Assembly: GCF_022023855.1 (NCBI RefSeq)
Contig: NZ_CP059449.1
Span: forward strand, 2,588,001 to 2,652,000
Direction of reading: 5' to 3'
DNA: 64,000 bases
Source of the DNA: Azospirillum brasilense
GTDB lineage: Bacteria > Pseudomonadota > Alphaproteobacteria > Azospirillales > Azospirillaceae
In this document: piece by piece, positions 42,979-57,923 of the stretch
Layout: every line of letters starts with the position of its first letter
Position numbering within the stretch: the first letter of the stretch is position 1
Position numbers and translations under genes: made by a program
Notes under the pieces: generated by a model
Seen by the model: the letters and a program-made list of their open reading frames with translations, nothing else
What the model was told of the DNA's origin: nothing
The model's database searches: none

Positions 42979-44916
42979 TCAGGTGCCCTGGGGCTCCGGG
43001 TCCATCCCGCCGCTTTCCTTGGTAGTCGGCACCGAGGGGCGGCGGCCCGAGGTCGGGGTTGGCTGCTTCGGCGGGGCCGGGGAGAAGCCTTCCCGCTCGT
43101 CGTTGCGGATCAGCGGCTCGCCGCGCAGCAGGCGGGCGATGTCCTCACCGCTCAGGGTCTCATATTCCAGCAGGCCCTTGGCGATGGTGTGGAGCTGGTC
43201 GATGTTCTCCGTCAGGATGCGGCGAGCCTCGCCGTACGCCTCGTCGACGATCCGGCGGATTTCCTCATCCACCGTGCGGGCCGTGGCGTCGGACATGTTC
43301 TTGTGCTGGGTGACGGAGTGGCCGAGGAAGACCTCCTGCGTCGGCTCGCCGTAGAGCAGCGGGCCCAGCTTGTCGCTCATGCCCCATTCGGTGACCATGC
43401 GGCGCGACATGTCGGTCGCCATCTTGATGTCGCCCGACGCACCGGTGGTCACGCGGTCCTTGCCGAAGATCAGCTCTTCCGCGATGCGGCCGCCCATGGC
43501 GACGCGCAGGTCGGCGTGCAGCTTGGCCTGGGACAGCGAGATGCGGTCGCCTTCCGGCAGGCGCATCACCATGCCCAGGGCGCGACCGCGCGGGATGATG
43601 GTGGCCTTGTGCACCGGATCGCTGTCCGGCTGGTGGATGGCGACGATGGCGTGACCGGCCTCGTGATAGGCGGTCAGCTTCTTCTCGTCCTCGGTCATGA
43701 CCATGGAGCGGCGTTCCGCACCCATCATGACCTTGTCCTTGGCGGCCTCGAACTCGGCCATGCCGACGACGCGCTTGCCGATGCGGGCAGCGAGCAGCGC
43801 GGCCTCGTTGACGAGATTGGCGAGGTCGGCGCCCGAGAAGCCCGGGGTGCCGCGCGCGATGACCTTGGCATCGACGTCCGGGGACAGCGGCACCTTGCGC
43901 ATGTGGACCTTGAGGATCTTCTCGCGGCCCAGCACGTCGGGGTTCGGAACGACGACCTGACGGTCGAAGCGGCCCGGACGCAGCAGCGCGGGGTCGAGCA
44001 CGTCGGGACGGTTCGTCGCGGCGATGAGGATGACGCCCTCGTTCGCCTCGAAGCCGTCCATCTCGACCAGCAGCTGGTTCAGGGTCTGTTCGCGCTCGTC
44101 GTTGCCGCCACCCAGGCCGGCGCCACGATGACGACCCACGGCGTCGATTTCGTCGATGAAGATGATGCAAGGGGCATTCTTCTTGCCCTGCTCGAACATG
44201 TCGCGGACGCGGCTGGCGCCGACACCCACGAACATCTCGACGAAGTCGGAGCCGGAGATGGTGAAGAAGGGCACGTTGGCTTCACCCGCCACGGCGCGCG
44301 CGGTCAGGGTCTTACCGGTGCCCGGCGGGCCGACGAGCAGCACGCCCTTCGGAATCTTGCCGCCCAGACGCTGGAACTTCTGCGGGTCCTTCAGGAACTC
44401 GACGATTTCGGCCAGCTCCTGCTTGGCCTCGTCGATGCCGGCGACATCGTCGAAGGTGACCCGGCCGACCTTCTCCGTCAGCAGGCGCGCGCGGGACTTG
44501 CCAAAGCCCATGGCCTTGCCGCCGCCCGACTGCATCTGACGCATGAAGAAGATCCAGACGCCGATCAGCAGCAGCATCGGGAACCAGGACAGCAGGACGG
44601 AGAACAGCGACGGCACGTTGCTGTCGTCCGGAACGGCGCTGATGCGCACGTTCTTCTGCGTCAGCCGCTCGACCAGCCCGGCTTCGGGCGGGACGTAGGT
44701 GCTGAAGGACCGGCCGTCGGTGAAGTGGCCGGAGACCTGGTTTCCTTTGATGGTGACGTCGGCCACTTGGCCGCGGTCCACTTCGGCGAGAAGCTCGCTG
44801 AACGGAACCGTCGTCTGCGGGCTGCGCGTGGAAGAGCTCTGGAACAGGTTGAACAGGGCCACCAGCAGCAGCCCGATGATGATCCAGAGCGCGAGATTCT
44901 TGCCGAAATTGTTCAC
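42979..44916 (-). CDS. ftsH: ATP-dependent zinc metalloprotease FtsH
   Basis: The 645-residue inner-membrane AAA+ protease has two TM helices ([23 protein letters not shown] and [15 protein letters not shown]) flanking a periplasmic domain. Walker A is [19 protein letters not shown], Walker B is [13 protein letters not shown], the second region of homology is [23 protein letters not shown], and the zinc ligands are in [10 protein letters not shown]. The sequence agrees with FtsH throughout. It degrades misfolded membrane proteins and regulatory proteins. The start is a GTG at 44914-44916 with AAAGGC upstream; the extra N-terminal frame is not homologous. The C-terminal Pro-rich tail ([15 protein letters not shown]) is species-specific. 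Confidence 0.97.
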   Translation of the reverse strand: MNNFGKNLALWIIIGLLLVALFNLFQSSSTRSPQTTVPFSELLAEVDRGQVADVTIKGNQVSGHFTDGRSFSTYVPPEAGLVERLTQKNVRISAVPDDSNVPSLFSVLLSWFPMLLLIGVWIFFMRQMQSGGGKAMGFGKSRARLLTEKVGRVTFDDVAGIDEAKQELAEIVEFLKDPQKFQRLGGKIPKGVLLVGPPGTGKTLTARAVAGEANVPFFTISGSDFVEMFVGVGASRVRDMFEQGKKNAPCIIFIDEIDAVGRHRGAGLGGGNDEREQTLNQLLVEMDGFEANEGVILIAATNRPDVLDPALLRPGRFDRQVVVPNPDVLGREKILKVHMRKVPLSPDVDAKVIARGTPGFSGADLANLVNEAALLAARIGKRVVGMAEFEAAKDKVMMGAERRSMVMTEDEKKLTAYHEAGHAIVAIHQPDSDPVHKATIIPRGRALGMVMRLPEGDRISLSQAKLHADLRVAMGGRIAEELIFGKDRVTTGASGDIKMATDMSRRMVTEWGMSDKLGPLLYGEPTQEVFLGHSVTQHKNMSDATARTVDEEIRRIVDEAYGEARRILTENIDQLHTIAKGLLEYETLSGEDIARLLRGEPLIRNDEREGFSPAPPKQPTPTSGRRPSVPTTKESGGMDPEPQGT

Positions 44917-45000
44917 GTCGAAAGCCTTTCTGCGAACCCTGCGCGGAAAGGTAGGCTGATGCGGAGCCACCCCTCCCGGGCTTACGGGCACGTTCCCAGA

Positions 45001-46347
45001 TTAAATAATGCCGACACGGTCCGAAACAACCGGAAAAGCTGGGCCGGCCAACGCCACCCCGGGCGCGTGCTGGGCGACCGCCGAAAGGGGGAATCCGGGC
45101 CGCGAAAAGCCCAGATGCGGCACCGCCGCCAGCCCGTTTCCGTCCCAAAGCGCCGGCAGGGTCTCGCGGACCGGTTCGGGCAGGCCGATGCGGCCCGAAT
45201 CCGGGCTTGCGGACCGCACCATTTGCCACCCCTCCCGCCCCAATTTTGCCACGGTGACCGCCCCGCCCGCCCCCGCCGCCAACCGAACGGCGAATCGGCG
45301 ATCCCACCAGACCTCTCCGCCCGGAGCAAGGCCCAGCCGTTCGGTGACCCCGACCGGTTCCCGCGCGATCACCAAATGCTCCCGCCGCGGCACAATGCTG
45401 CAGCCGCCAAGCGTGCGCCCACGGAAGTGTCCCGCCGCGATGTCGGTGAACAGGCGCTCCGCCGCCTCATCCTTCGGCGGGTAGGCTGCGCCCCCCGTCA
45501 CGGCGATGCAGCGGACCAACGCGCGCAGGCCAAGCTCCTCCGGCGCGTCCAGCAAAGGCTTCGGGTCCAGTCGCAGCCAGCCCTCCGGATAAACCGCGGC
45601 GGCTTCGGCCAGCAGGGCGGCGGTTCCAACCTCCAGCGCGTTGCGCGCGCGGGCGGCACGGCGGGCGAGGTCGGCCAGACGCGGCGGGTCCAGCCCCTCG
45701 GCGGCCAGCGCCTCTCCCGCCGCGCGCAGGCGGGCACGGGCGAACCGCGGGTTGCGGTTCGACGGGTCCTCGAACCACTCCTGGCCGAAAGCGCGGCAGG
45801 TCGCCACCAGCCGCTCGTGAGACAGGTCCAGCAGCGGCCGGATCACCCGGACCGCTCCTGCCGCGCGCACCGGCGCCATGCCGGCCAGTCCGTCAATGCC
45901 GGAGCCGCGGGCGAAGCGCAGCAGCACCGTCTCGGCTTGGTCGTCGCGGTGGTGGGCGAGCGCCAGATGAAGGATGCCCTCCCTGCGGCAGTGTTCGGCC
46001 AGCAGGCGGTGGCGCGCGGCGCGGGCCGCCTCCTGGATGCCGGTCGCCGGCTTCTCGCCGTCCCAGCGCAGAATGGCGTGGGAAACGCCGCGGGCCTGGA
46101 GCCAGCCGCCCACCCAAACGGCCTCCGCCGCGGATTCCGTGCGCAGGCCATGATCGACGATCAGCGCGAGGACATCCCCGCCCCGCTCCGCCGCCCAACG
46201 CTGAGCGAGCAGAACCAACCCGAGGCTGTCCGCCCCGCCGGACACGCCCACGGCCACGCGCGGCCGCGTCTCGAAGCCGCCCAGCCGGTCCATGCGGGCG
46301 GCGAACTCACCCGCGGAAATCGGCCCCGCCGGGTCGGACGCGCTCAC
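45001..46347 (-). CDS. tilS: tRNA(Ile)-lysidine synthase
   Basis: The 448-residue enzyme lysinylates C34 of tRNA-Ile(CAU), which changes codon reading and identity. The ATP-pyrophosphatase loop is VAVGVSGGADSLGLVLL; further motifs are ALIVDHGLRTESAAEA and HHRDDQAETVLLRFARGSGIDGLAGM. The gene starts at GTG (46345-46347), 8 bases after the cpoB stop, with only a weak ribosome site, so translation may be coupled to cpoB. The C-terminal part (GRTLGGCSIVPRREHLVIAREP) corresponds to the TilS C-terminal domain. The gene order cpoB-tilS-ftsH is common in alphaproteobacteria. Confidence 0.95.
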   Translation of the reverse strand: MSASDPAGPISAGEFAARMDRLGGFETRPRVAVGVSGGADSLGLVLLAQRWAAERGGDVLALIVDHGLRTESAAEAVWVGGWLQARGVSHAILRWDGEKPATGIQEAARAARHRLLAEHCRREGILHLALAHHRDDQAETVLLRFARGSGIDGLAGMAPVRAAGAVRVIRPLLDLSHERLVATCRAFGQEWFEDPSNRNPRFARARLRAAGEALAAEGLDPPRLADLARRAARARNALEVGTAALLAEAAAVYPEGWLRLDPKPLLDAPEELGLRALVRCIAVTGGAAYPPKDEAAERLFTDIAAGHFRGRTLGGCSIVPRREHLVIAREPVGVTERLGLAPGGEVWWDRRFAVRLAAGAGGAVTVAKLGREGWQMVRSASPDSGRIGLPEPVRETLPALWDGNGLAAVPHLGFSRPGFPLSAVAQHAPGVALAGPAFPVVSDRVGII

Positions 46348-46355
46348 CGCACCCG

Positions 46356-47261
46356 TCAGGCGCAGTTCAGACGGCGGCGCTCGGTGTCGGCGCGGCGCTT
46401 AACGCTGGCAGATGCCTCCGGGAACTTGGTGATCAACTGGTTGAAGGCCGTGCAGGCGTCCTTCTTCTGGTTGAGCTGCTGCAGCGACATGCCGAGCTTC
46501 AGCAGATTGTCAGCCGCCTTGTTGTTCTTCGGATATTTCTGCACACCCTCGGCGAAGGCCACCGCGGCGTCCTGGAACTTGTTGCGGACGTAATAGGTCT
46601 CACCCAGCCAATACTGGGCGTTGCCGGCGAGTTGATGGCCCTTGTTCTTCGCCAGGAAATCGCTGAACGCCTTCTCCGCCTTGTCGTAGTCGGACTGGCG
46701 CAGCAGCTCGAAAGCGTGCTCGTACTGCTTTTCCGGGGTCGAATTGGCGGGCAGCGGCGCCAGGGCGGCGGTCTGCTTCTCCGCCGGCTTGTCAGCCGTC
46801 TTCTCAGGCGCCTTGGCGGCGCTGGAGGCTGCGGCCGGAGTCGCCGCGCTGGGCTTGGCCGGGCTGCCGAACGGGTCGCTGGCCGCCCCGCCGCCCTTGC
46901 TCTCCAGCTCCTTCAGGCGGAAATCGATGTCGCTGTTGACCCGCTCCAGCCGGTCCTTCATCTGCGATATCTGATAGGTCGCCTCTTCATAGCGCCCGGT
47001 CAGCTCCGACAGGGCGCGCTCCAGCTTCTGCAGCCGCACTTCGAAATCGGCGGCCAGAGACGGCTGGATCTCGGCGGTCTGCCCCCGCGTGTAGGAGTTG
47101 CCCGGATAGGCCTGCGCCACCTCGACGCGCCCGCCCAGCGCCTCCACCCCCGACTCCAGCCGGTCCAGACGGTCCTGCAGCGAAGCCGTCTGCGCGAGGA
47201 CGGAACCGCTGCACAGCAGGCCGCCAAGCAGCAGGGCGGCGAAAGAAGTGGTCTTGGTCAT
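46356..47261 (-). CDS. cpoB: Tol-Pal system protein CpoB (YbgF)
   Basis: The 301-residue periplasmic protein has a signal peptide (KTTSFAALLLGGLLCSGSVLAQ). It has an N-terminal coiled coil (LQDRLDRLESGVEALGG, then FEVRLQKLERALSELTGRYEEATYQISQMKDRLERVNSDID), an Ala/Lys/Pro-rich linker and a C-terminal TPR domain (PEKQYEHAFELLRQSDYDKAEKAFSDFLAKNKGHQLAGNAQYWLGETYYVRNKFQDAAVAFAEGVQKYP). That is the full CpoB layout. It coordinates the Tol complex with peptidoglycan synthesis in other bacteria. The Pal and Tol genes normally upstream are not in this window. It is the first gene of the cpoB-tilS-ftsH group. Confidence 0.95.
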   Translation of the reverse strand: MTKTTSFAALLLGGLLCSGSVLAQTASLQDRLDRLESGVEALGGRVEVAQAYPGNSYTRGQTAEIQPSLAADFEVRLQKLERALSELTGRYEEATYQISQMKDRLERVNSDIDFRLKELESKGGGAASDPFGSPAKPSAATPAAASSAAKAPEKTADKPAEKQTAALAPLPANSTPEKQYEHAFELLRQSDYDKAEKAFSDFLAKNKGHQLAGNAQYWLGETYYVRNKFQDAAVAFAEGVQKYPKNNKAADNLLKLGMSLQQLNQKKDACTAFNQLITKFPEASASVKRRADTERRRLNCA

Positions 47262-47421
47262 GCGTCGAGGGTCCTGTCCGGGCGGGGAAAGCCGTCGTTG
47301 AGAGGGTGCCGTTCCAAGCGGGCGAAACTATGGCGGCTGTTTACCAGAAGCGGGTACGCCTTGCACGGTGGTGATTTGGAAATCACCCGCGCACCGGGCA
47401 CGCACCCGGAAGAGAACACAG

Positions 47422-47455
47422 AAAAAAGCCCCTTCCCGGCAGTCCGGAAAGGGGC
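47422..47455 (-). terminator. Intrinsic terminator after eno
   Basis: On the minus strand GCCCCTTTCCGG pairs with CCGGGAAGGGGC (one mismatch) around a short loop and is followed by six T. It lies 29 bases after the eno stop. Confidence 0.85.
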
Positions 47456-47484
47456 CTTTCTCAAAGGAGACTCCTGAAAGCGTC

Positions 47485-50149
<2,665 letters not shown>

Positions 50150-50153
<4 letters not shown>

Positions 50154-50926
50154 CGTCACTGCTGTCGCGCGAAGGTCTGGAACGTGAGCTGCGCGCCATC
50201 GGCGAGCGCCAGTACCACGACCTCCACCCCTTCCACAAACTGCTGCATGGCGGGAAGCTGAAGCGCGGTCAGGTCCAGGCCTGGGCGCTGAACCGCTTCT
50301 ACTATCAGGTCTGCATCCCCAAGAAGGATCTGGCCCTGATGGCGCGGATGGACGATCCGGCGCTGCGCCGCATCTGGATTCAGCGCGTGCTCGACCATGA
50401 CGGCTTCGGCGAGAGCCGGGAGCGCGAGGAGGGCAAGGTCGGCGGAATCGAGCGCTGGCTGCGCCTGACCGACGGGCTGGGGCTGGACCGCGACTATGTC
50501 ACCTCGCTGAGGGGCATCCTGCCGGCGACCCGCTACGCCGTCGATTCCTACGTCAACTTCGTGTCGAGCAAATCGACGCTGGAAGCCGTCGCCTCGTCCC
50601 TGACCGAGCTGTTCGCCCCGGCCATCCACCGCGAGCGCATCGCCGGGTTCGAGGCCTACTACGCCTTTGCCAACGACGCCACCCTGTCCTATTTCCGCAA
50701 GCGGCTCGACGAGGCGCCGCGTGACGTCGAGTTCGGGCTCGAATACGTGCTCGACAACGCCCGGACACCGGAGCAGCAGCAGCAGGTGATCGCCGCGCTG
50801 CGCCACAAGGCGGAGCTTCTCTGGGCGCAGCTGGACGCGCTGCACCACGCCTATGTGTCGCCCGGCCTGATCCCGCCCGGCGCCTTCGTGCCGGACGACA
50901 TGGAACCGCCGGTCTACGCGCGATGA
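50150..50926 (+). CDS. pqqC: Pyrroloquinoline-quinone synthase PqqC
   Basis: The 258-residue all-helical oxidase performs the final ring closure and eight-electron oxidation to PQQ. Conserved blocks are YHDLHPFHKLLHGGKLKRGQVQAWALNRFYYQVCIPKKDLALMARM, DPALRRIWIQRVLDHDG, GIERWLRLTDGLGLDRDYV, SLTELFAPAIHRERIAGFEAYY and EYVLDNARTPEQQ. These match PqqC of the TENA/THI-4-like fold. The ATG at 50150 overlaps the pqqB stop, and its own stop overlaps the pqqD start (GATGA), so the operon is tightly coupled. Length agrees with characterised PqqC. Confidence 0.98.
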
Positions 50927-51225
50927 CAGACGGCGTGAGCGAGGAGGACCGGGTTCGGCTGGCTCCGGGCGTCATGCTCCGCCAGGACCGGGTGCGCGGC
51001 CACTGGCAGCTTCTGGGGCCGGAGCGCGTGCTGATCCTGGACGAGGTGGCGCTGGAGGTGGTGCGGGCCGTCACTGCACAGTCTCCGGAAGGGCAGCCTC
51101 CGGTGACGGTGGGCGCGGCCATCGCGACGCTGGCCGCACAATTCGACGCGCCGCGGGAGGAGATCGCCGCGGATGTGTTGGAAGTGTTGGGCGACATGAT
51201 CACGAAGGGGTTCCTGACCCGATGA
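50923..51225 (+). CDS. pqqD: PQQ biosynthesis peptide chaperone PqqD
   Basis: This 100-residue peptide chaperone binds PqqA and presents it to PqqE. It has the RRE (RiPP recognition element) fold: RVRLAPGVMLRQDRVRGHWQLLGPERVLILDEVALEVV, then VGAAIATLAAQFDAPREEIAADVLEVLGDMITKGFL, the usual PqqD blocks. It overlaps pqqC and pqqE by four bases each. The stand-alone gene (not fused to PqqC or PqqE) is the common form in proteobacteria. Confidence 0.95.
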   Translation: MTDGVSEEDRVRLAPGVMLRQDRVRGHWQLLGPERVLILDEVALEVVRAVTAQSPEGQPPVTVGAAIATLAAQFDAPREEIAADVLEVLGDMITKGFLTR

Positions 51226-52328
51226 CCTTCTGTGGCGCCACGACCGGACTCGAACCGCCGCTGGCCCTGCTGGCGGAACTGACGCACCGCTGCCCGCTGC
51301 GCTGCGCCTACTGCTCCAACCCGCTGGCCCTCGACCCGGCCAGCCGGGAGCTGGACACCGCCGCGTGGTGCCGCGTGCTCGACGAGGCGGCGGACCTCGG
51401 CATCATCCAAGTGCATTTCTCCGGCGGCGAGCCGACGGCGCGCAAGGATCTGGAGGTGCTGATCGCCCACGCCACCGCGGCCGGGCTCTACGCCAACCTC
51501 ATCACCTCGGCGGTGCTGCTCGACCGGGCGCGGCTGGAGCGGCTGCGCGACGCCGGGCTGCAGCATGTGCAGATCGGCTTCCAGGACACAGTGCCGGCCA
51601 AGGCCGAACTGATCAGCGGCTTTCCCGGCGGCCAGCCGAAGAAGCTGGAGGTGGCACGCGCGGTCACCGACGTCGGCATGGCGCTGACCGTCAACGCCAT
51701 CGTGCAGCGCCACAACATCGACCGGGTCGATGATTTCATCGACATGGCGCTGGAGCTGAAGGCCGGCCGCATCGAGATCGCCAACGTCCAGTATTACGGC
51801 TGGGCGCTGAAGAACCGCGCCGCCCTGATGCCGACCCGCGAGCAGCTGGTCCGCATGGACGAGCGGGTGCGCGCCCGCCTGCCGGAGCTGAAGGGCCGGC
51901 TGGTCGTCGACTACGTGGTGCCGGACTATTACGCCAAGCGCCCCAAGGCCTGCATGGGCGGCTGGGGGCGCAAGTTCCTGAACGTAACGCCCAGCGGCTC
52001 GGTCCTGCCCTGCCACGCCGCCGAGACGATCCCCGGCATGAGTTTCGACCGGGTGACGGAGCGTCCGCTGGCCGACATCTGGACCAACTCCGCGGCCTTC
52101 CAGCGCTACCGCGGCACCGACTGGATGCCCCAGCCCTGCCGGAGCTGCGACCAGAAGGAAATCGACTGGGGCGGCTGCCGCTGCCAGGCGCTGGCGCTGA
52201 CCGGAAGCGCCGACAACACCGACCCGGTGTGCGACCTCTCGGAGCATCATAGTCTGCTCGCCGAGATCGCCGCGGAGGACGGCGGCACGGCCGAGGCGCC
52301 GATCACCTACCGGAGCTTCAGCCTGTAA
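51222..52328 (+). CDS. pqqE: PqqA peptide cyclase PqqE (radical SAM)
   Basis: The 368-residue radical SAM enzyme joins Glu and Tyr of PqqA by a C-C bond. The SAM cluster motif is LTHRCPLRCAYCSNPLAL (CxxxCxxC). FSGGEPTARKDLEVL, QIGFQD and LEVARAVTDVGMALTVNAIVQRHNID follow. A C-terminal SPASM region carries auxiliary-cluster Cys residues (KACMGGWGRKFLNVTPSGSVLPCHAAETIPGM, CRSCDQKEIDWGGCRCQA, DPVCDLSEHH). It overlaps pqqD by four bases. It is the last gene of the operon and converges on the helix-hairpin-helix protein gene 45 bases later. No PQQ-dependent dehydrogenase is encoded in the window. Confidence 0.97.
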   Translation: MTFCGATTGLEPPLALLAELTHRCPLRCAYCSNPLALDPASRELDTAAWCRVLDEAADLGIIQVHFSGGEPTARKDLEVLIAHATAAGLYANLITSAVLLDRARLERLRDAGLQHVQIGFQDTVPAKAELISGFPGGQPKKLEVARAVTDVGMALTVNAIVQRHNIDRVDDFIDMALELKAGRIEIANVQYYGWALKNRAALMPTREQLVRMDERVRARLPELKGRLVVDYVVPDYYAKRPKACMGGWGRKFLNVTPSGSVLPCHAAETIPGMSFDRVTERPLADIWTNSAAFQRYRGTDWMPQPCRSCDQKEIDWGGCRCQALALTGSADNTDPVCDLSEHHSLLAEIAAEDGGTAEAPITYRSFSL

Positions 52329-52373
52329 GGGCGGCCCCCATTCCACAGTTTAGGAAAGAGGGCCGCTTCCATC

Positions 52374-52811
52374 TCACTTCTTCGGGGCGGTCGCCGCCGA
52401 GGCGCTGGTCTTGGAGCCGCCGACCGCGGCGATCCGGCCCTTGATGTCGTCGTAGACGTTCTGCGGGACGATCTTCTTGCTGACCAGCTCGTCCTTGGAC
52501 CGGTAGGGGCGGTTCTTCACGATAGCCTCGGACCGCGCCTCGCCGATTCCCGGCAGGGTCTGAAGCTCGTCCTTGCCGGCGGTGTTGAGGTCGATGACCT
52601 TGGCCTTCGCCGTCGTCGACGACGATCCGCTGCCCATCGGCGGCGCGGTGGTGGTGCCGCTGTGGCCCGGCGGCATGGCCGGCTTGGCCTGCGGCATCGG
52701 CGTGGTGGAAGGCGTTGCGGACGGCGCGGTCGATTGCGCAAAAGCGGGAACGGCGATCATCGCGCCAACACTGGCGATGGCGGCGATGGCGCACAGGCGG
52801 ATCGGCTTCAT
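52374..52811 (-). CDS. Exported helix-hairpin-helix (ComEA-type) protein
   Basis: This 145-residue protein has a signal peptide (MKPIRLCAIAAIASVGAMIA, cut after AFA). A disordered Thr/Pro/Ser/Met stretch (~25-70) leads to one ComEA-like helix-hairpin-helix domain, IDLNTAGKDELQTLPGIGEARSEAIVKNRPYRSKDELVSKKIVPQNVYDDIKGRIA. Such domains bind DNA without sequence specificity; ComEA proteins help DNA uptake across the periplasm, but this shorter form might serve another purpose. The ATG at 52811 follows TGGAGCAAC. It lies 106 bases downstream of kdsA on the same strand. Confidence 0.85.
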   Translation of the reverse strand: MKPIRLCAIAAIASVGAMIAVPAFAQSTAPSATPSTTPMPQAKPAMPPGHSGTTTAPPMGSGSSSTTAKAKVIDLNTAGKDELQTLPGIGEARSEAIVKNRPYRSKDELVSKKIVPQNVYDDIKGRIAAVGGSKTSASAATAPKK

Positions 52812-52917
52812 GGCGTTGCTCCATGGCTCATTCCGCGGGCGCTCCACCATAAGCGCGGCGCCCGCGGTGCCAAGGCAACGCCGGGACCGCCACGCCGTTC
52901 CCAAACCTGTCCTTTCG

Positions 52918-53745
52918 TCAGCCTTTTGCGAGCCGATCGAAGGCCTGGAGCCGCGCCAGCAGGGCCGGCATCTCCTTCAGCGGGACCATGTTCGGGCCGT
53001 CGCTGGGGGCGCAGTCCGGATTCTCGTGGGTCTCCATGAAGACGGCGGCGACGCCCACCGCGATGGCGGCGCGCGCCAGCACCGGAACGAACTCGCGCTG
53101 GCCGCCGGAGGTGGTGCCCTGCCCGCCCGGCTGCTGCACGGAGTGGGTGGCGTCGAAAACCACCGGGAAACCGGTCTCCGCCATGATCGGCAGGGACCGC
53201 ATGTCCGACACCAGCGTGTTGTAGCCGAAGCTGGCGCCGCGCTCGCACAGCAGCACCTTCTCGTTGCCCGACGCCACCAGCTTCGCCGCGACGTTCTTCA
53301 TGTCCCAGGGGGCGAGGAACTGGCCCTTCTTCACGTTGACCGCCCGGCCCGTCTTGGCCGCTGCGATCAGCAGATCGGTCTGGCGGCACAGGAAGGCGGG
53401 GATCTGGAGGACGTCCATCACCTCGGCCACCGCGGCGCACTGGTCGGCCTCGTGCACGTCGGTGATCACCGGGCAACCGAACCGCTCCTTGATTTCCGCG
53501 AAGATCGGCAGCGCCTTGTCCATGCCGAGGCCGCGCGCCGTGCTGATGGAGGTGCGGTTGGCCTTGTCGAAGGAGGATTTGTAGATCAGCCCGATGCCCA
53601 GCGCGCCGGTCATCTCCACCAGCGCCGCCGCCGTCTCCAGCGCGTGGTCGCGGCTTTCCATCTGACACGGGCCGGCGATCAGGGTGAAGGGCCGGTCGTT
53701 GGCGATGGTCAGGTTGCCGATTTGGACGGTCTTGGCGGTGGTCAT
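52918..53745 (-). CDS. kdsA: 3-deoxy-8-phosphooctulonate synthase
   Basis: This 275-residue enzyme condenses phosphoenolpyruvate with arabinose-5-phosphate to Kdo-8-phosphate for lipopolysaccharide. Conserved blocks are [142 protein letters not shown] and [21 protein letters not shown]. Cys27 (GPCQM) is where metal-dependent KdsA has its Cys ligand. The ATG at 53745 follows TTGGAGAGC. It lies between a dienelactone hydrolase-like gene and the helix-hairpin-helix gene. Confidence 0.97.
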   Translation of the reverse strand: MTTAKTVQIGNLTIANDRPFTLIAGPCQMESRDHALETAAALVEMTGALGIGLIYKSSFDKANRTSISTARGLGMDKALPIFAEIKERFGCPVITDVHEADQCAAVAEVMDVLQIPAFLCRQTDLLIAAAKTGRAVNVKKGQFLAPWDMKNVAAKLVASGNEKVLLCERGASFGYNTLVSDMRSLPIMAETGFPVVFDATHSVQQPGGQGTTSGGQREFVPVLARAAIAVGVAAVFMETHENPDCAPSDGPNMVPLKEMPALLARLQAFDRLAKG

Positions 53746-53848
53746 CCCGTGCTCTCCAAAAAGCAATGCGAGGGGACGCATGCTGATGCCCCCCTCGCGC
53801 TGCCCATTCCTTCCCAGATATCGGCGATCCCGGTCAACCGGAATGGAG

Positions 53849-54547
53849 TCAACCCAGATGCTGCTTGAAGAAGGCTGCCGTGCGTCCGTTGGCCAGCTCC
53901 GCCGCCTGCGCATCGAAATGGGCGCCGCCCGCGCGGGCGAAGGCGTGGTCCACACCCGGATAGACGTGGGCGGTGACGTTCGGGTTGCCCTTCACCGCGG
54001 CCAGCACCTTGTCCCGCGCCTCCGCCGGGACGAACTGGTCCTTTTCGGCGATGTGCATCAGCAGAGGCTTGGTGATGCTCGCCGCCTCGCCGATCAGAGC
54101 GTCCAGACCGACGCCGTAATAGCTGACGTTTGCATCGGAATCTGAACGCGCCGCCATCATGAAGGCGAGCCGGCCGCCCAGGCAGTAGCCCACCGACCCG
54201 GCCTTGCCCGTGCAGCCGGGATTCTGGCGCAGCCACGCCAGGGTGGCCTTGAGGTCGTCCACCGCCTTGTCCTGGTCAATGCCGTTCATCAGGGCGAAGG
54301 CGCGGTTCCACTCCTCCTGGGTCTTGTCGGTGATCTGGACGCCCGGCTCCTGACGCCAGAACAGGTCCGGGCAGACAGCCAGCCAGCCCTGGGCGGCGAA
54401 GCCGTCGCACAGGTCGCGCATGACCTGATTGACCCCGAAGATTTCCTGGATGACGACGAGTCCCGGCGCCGGCCCGCCGCCCGCCGGCTTGGCCACATAG
54501 GCGGAAAAGCTGCCGCCGTCGCCGGCGGGAATGCTGATGTCGGTCAT
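53849..54547 (-). CDS. Dienelactone hydrolase-family protein
   Basis: This 232-residue alpha/beta hydrolase uses a Cys nucleophile. The elbow is [17 protein letters not shown], the acid is Asp in [13 protein letters not shown] and the His is in [15 protein letters not shown], all intact. The oxyanion/entry block [39 protein letters not shown] is typical of carboxymethylenebutenolidase-type enzymes. The true substrate is uncertain, because dienelactone-type enzymes act on many lactones. The ATG at 54547 begins the usual N-terminus ([20 protein letters not shown]). Its presence between pyrG and kdsA is a local insertion relative to the usual order. Confidence 0.92.
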   Translation of the reverse strand: MTDISIPAGDGGSFSAYVAKPAGGGPAPGLVVIQEIFGVNQVMRDLCDGFAAQGWLAVCPDLFWRQEPGVQITDKTQEEWNRAFALMNGIDQDKAVDDLKATLAWLRQNPGCTGKAGSVGYCLGGRLAFMMAARSDSDANVSYYGVGLDALIGEAASITKPLLMHIAEKDQFVPAEARDKVLAAVKGNPNVTAHVYPGVDHAFARAGGAHFDAQAAELANGRTAAFFKQHLG

Positions 54548-54587
54548 GGTGGTGTCCCTTCCCTTGGTTTTTCCCTGGCCCATAACG

Positions 54588-54619
54588 CAAAAGCGGCGAC
54601 CGTTGGCTCGGCCGCCGCT
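54588..54619 (-). terminator. Probable intrinsic terminator after pyrG
   Basis: On the minus strand AGCGGCGGCCG pairs with CGGTCGCCGCT (one G-T pair) around a 6-base loop, followed by TTTTGCG. It lies about 70 bases after the pyrG stop and 40 bases before the hydrolase start, so the genes may be separate transcripts. Confidence 0.6.
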
Positions 54620-54689
54620 CTCACTATACCCACCGGAAACCCGGAACCGGAACACGCGGGGGAGGAATGCCCTCCCCCGTATGGTCACG

Positions 54690-56811
<2,122 letters not shown>

Positions 56812-56939
56812 GCAACCCGTTCCCTTGATCCCTTCCCGGAGCGATCCGCAGGGACCGCCCAAACCAACAGCGCGCCACGGACCTTGGCAAGGGCCCGTGG
56901 CGCGCGCCCACTGTTTTTAACGCGGTCCTGCGCGATATG

Positions 56940-57695
56940 CTAGCGGCAACTGGTGGCGATCGCCCAGAAATCGTCCGCCTTCAGCGCGGCGCCGCCGACC
57001 AGCGCGCCGTCCACATTCTCCACCGCCATCAGTTCCGCGGCGTTGCCCGGCTTGACCGAGCCGCCGTAGAGGACGCGCACTGCGCCGGGATCGGCGGTCT
57101 TGCCGGCCAGCTCCGCCCGGATGTGGGCGTGCATCGCCTTGACGTCGTCGGGGGTCGCGGTCTTACCGGTGCCGATGGCCCAGACCGGCTCGTAGGCGAT
57201 GACGGTGTTCGCCGCGGTGGCGCCTTCCGGGATGGAGCCCTTGAGCTGGCTGGCGACGACGCTGTTCGCCTGCCCGGCGTCGCGCTGGGCCTCCGTCTCG
57301 CCGACGCAGATGATGGCGATCAGGCCCGCCTTGTGGGCGGCGGCGGCCTTGGCGGAGACCTGGGCGTCGGATTCTGCGTGGTCGGCGCGGCGCTCCGAAT
57401 GGCCGAGGATGACGTAGCGGCAGCCGGCGTCGGTCAGCATGGCCGGGCTGACGTCGCCGGTGTGCGCGCCGGAGGTCTTGGCGTGGCAGTCCTGCGCGCC
57501 CAGCGCCAGCGGGCTGCCGGAAATCGCGTCTCCCACCGGGAACAGCAGCGGGAAGGGCGGGCACACCAGCATGTCGAAGGCGACCGTCCCGGCTCCCGTC
57601 AGGCGCCCGGCGAGGTCCGAGGCCAGATCCAGCCCGTCGGCCTTCAGCCCGTTCATCTTCCAGTTCCCGGCAATCAGTTTGCGGCGTGCGGCCAT
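56940..57695 (-). CDS. tpiA: Triosephosphate isomerase
   Basis: This 251-residue glycolytic enzyme interconverts dihydroxyacetone phosphate and glyceraldehyde-3-phosphate. Catalytic residues are Lys in GNWKMN, His in VILGHSERR and Glu in [16 protein letters not shown], and the phosphate loop is [25 protein letters not shown] lies before the ATG at 57695. The gene diverges from the foldase gene at 57924 with a 228-base region between them that must hold both promoters; no clear motifs were identified there. The tpiA-secG-pyrG order is common in alphaproteobacteria. Confidence 0.98.
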   Translation of the reverse strand: MAARRKLIAGNWKMNGLKADGLDLASDLAGRLTGAGTVAFDMLVCPPFPLLFPVGDAISGSPLALGAQDCHAKTSGAHTGDVSPAMLTDAGCRYVILGHSERRADHAESDAQVSAKAAAAHKAGLIAIICVGETEAQRDAGQANSVVASQLKGSIPEGATAANTVIAYEPVWAIGTGKTATPDDVKAMHAHIRAELAGKTADPGAVRVLYGGSVKPGNAAELMAVENVDGALVGGAALKADDFWAIATSCR

Positions 57696-57923
57696 GGCGT
57701 TTTCGTCCTCCGGCTCTCGTTTGTTGATGTGGGCGTTGTCGCGGGTGTTCGTTTTCAAAGTGCGCCCTCTGTCTAGCAAGGAGCGGCTGGCATTTCCACC
57801 CGTCCAACGGGTTCTTTCCGATGGGGAATCGCGGGGGAAATGGGGTGTTGCCGGGCTTTCGCGGGGTGCCTATGATGCCGCCCCGGCCGCAGGGCCGCCC
57901 TTTGCGCACTCACTTCGGGTCCC

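Noticed and set aside
42958..46593. A 1211-codon plus-strand open frame across ftsH and tilS
   Set aside because: It is the mirror of strongly conserved genes on the other strand and is an artefact of high GC; its translation is rich in His, Gln, Arg and Gly and matches nothing.
52320..52370. Terminator between pqqE and the helix-hairpin-helix gene
   Set aside because: GCGGCCC/GGGCCGC can pair but with a loop of about 24 bases and no T-tract on either strand.
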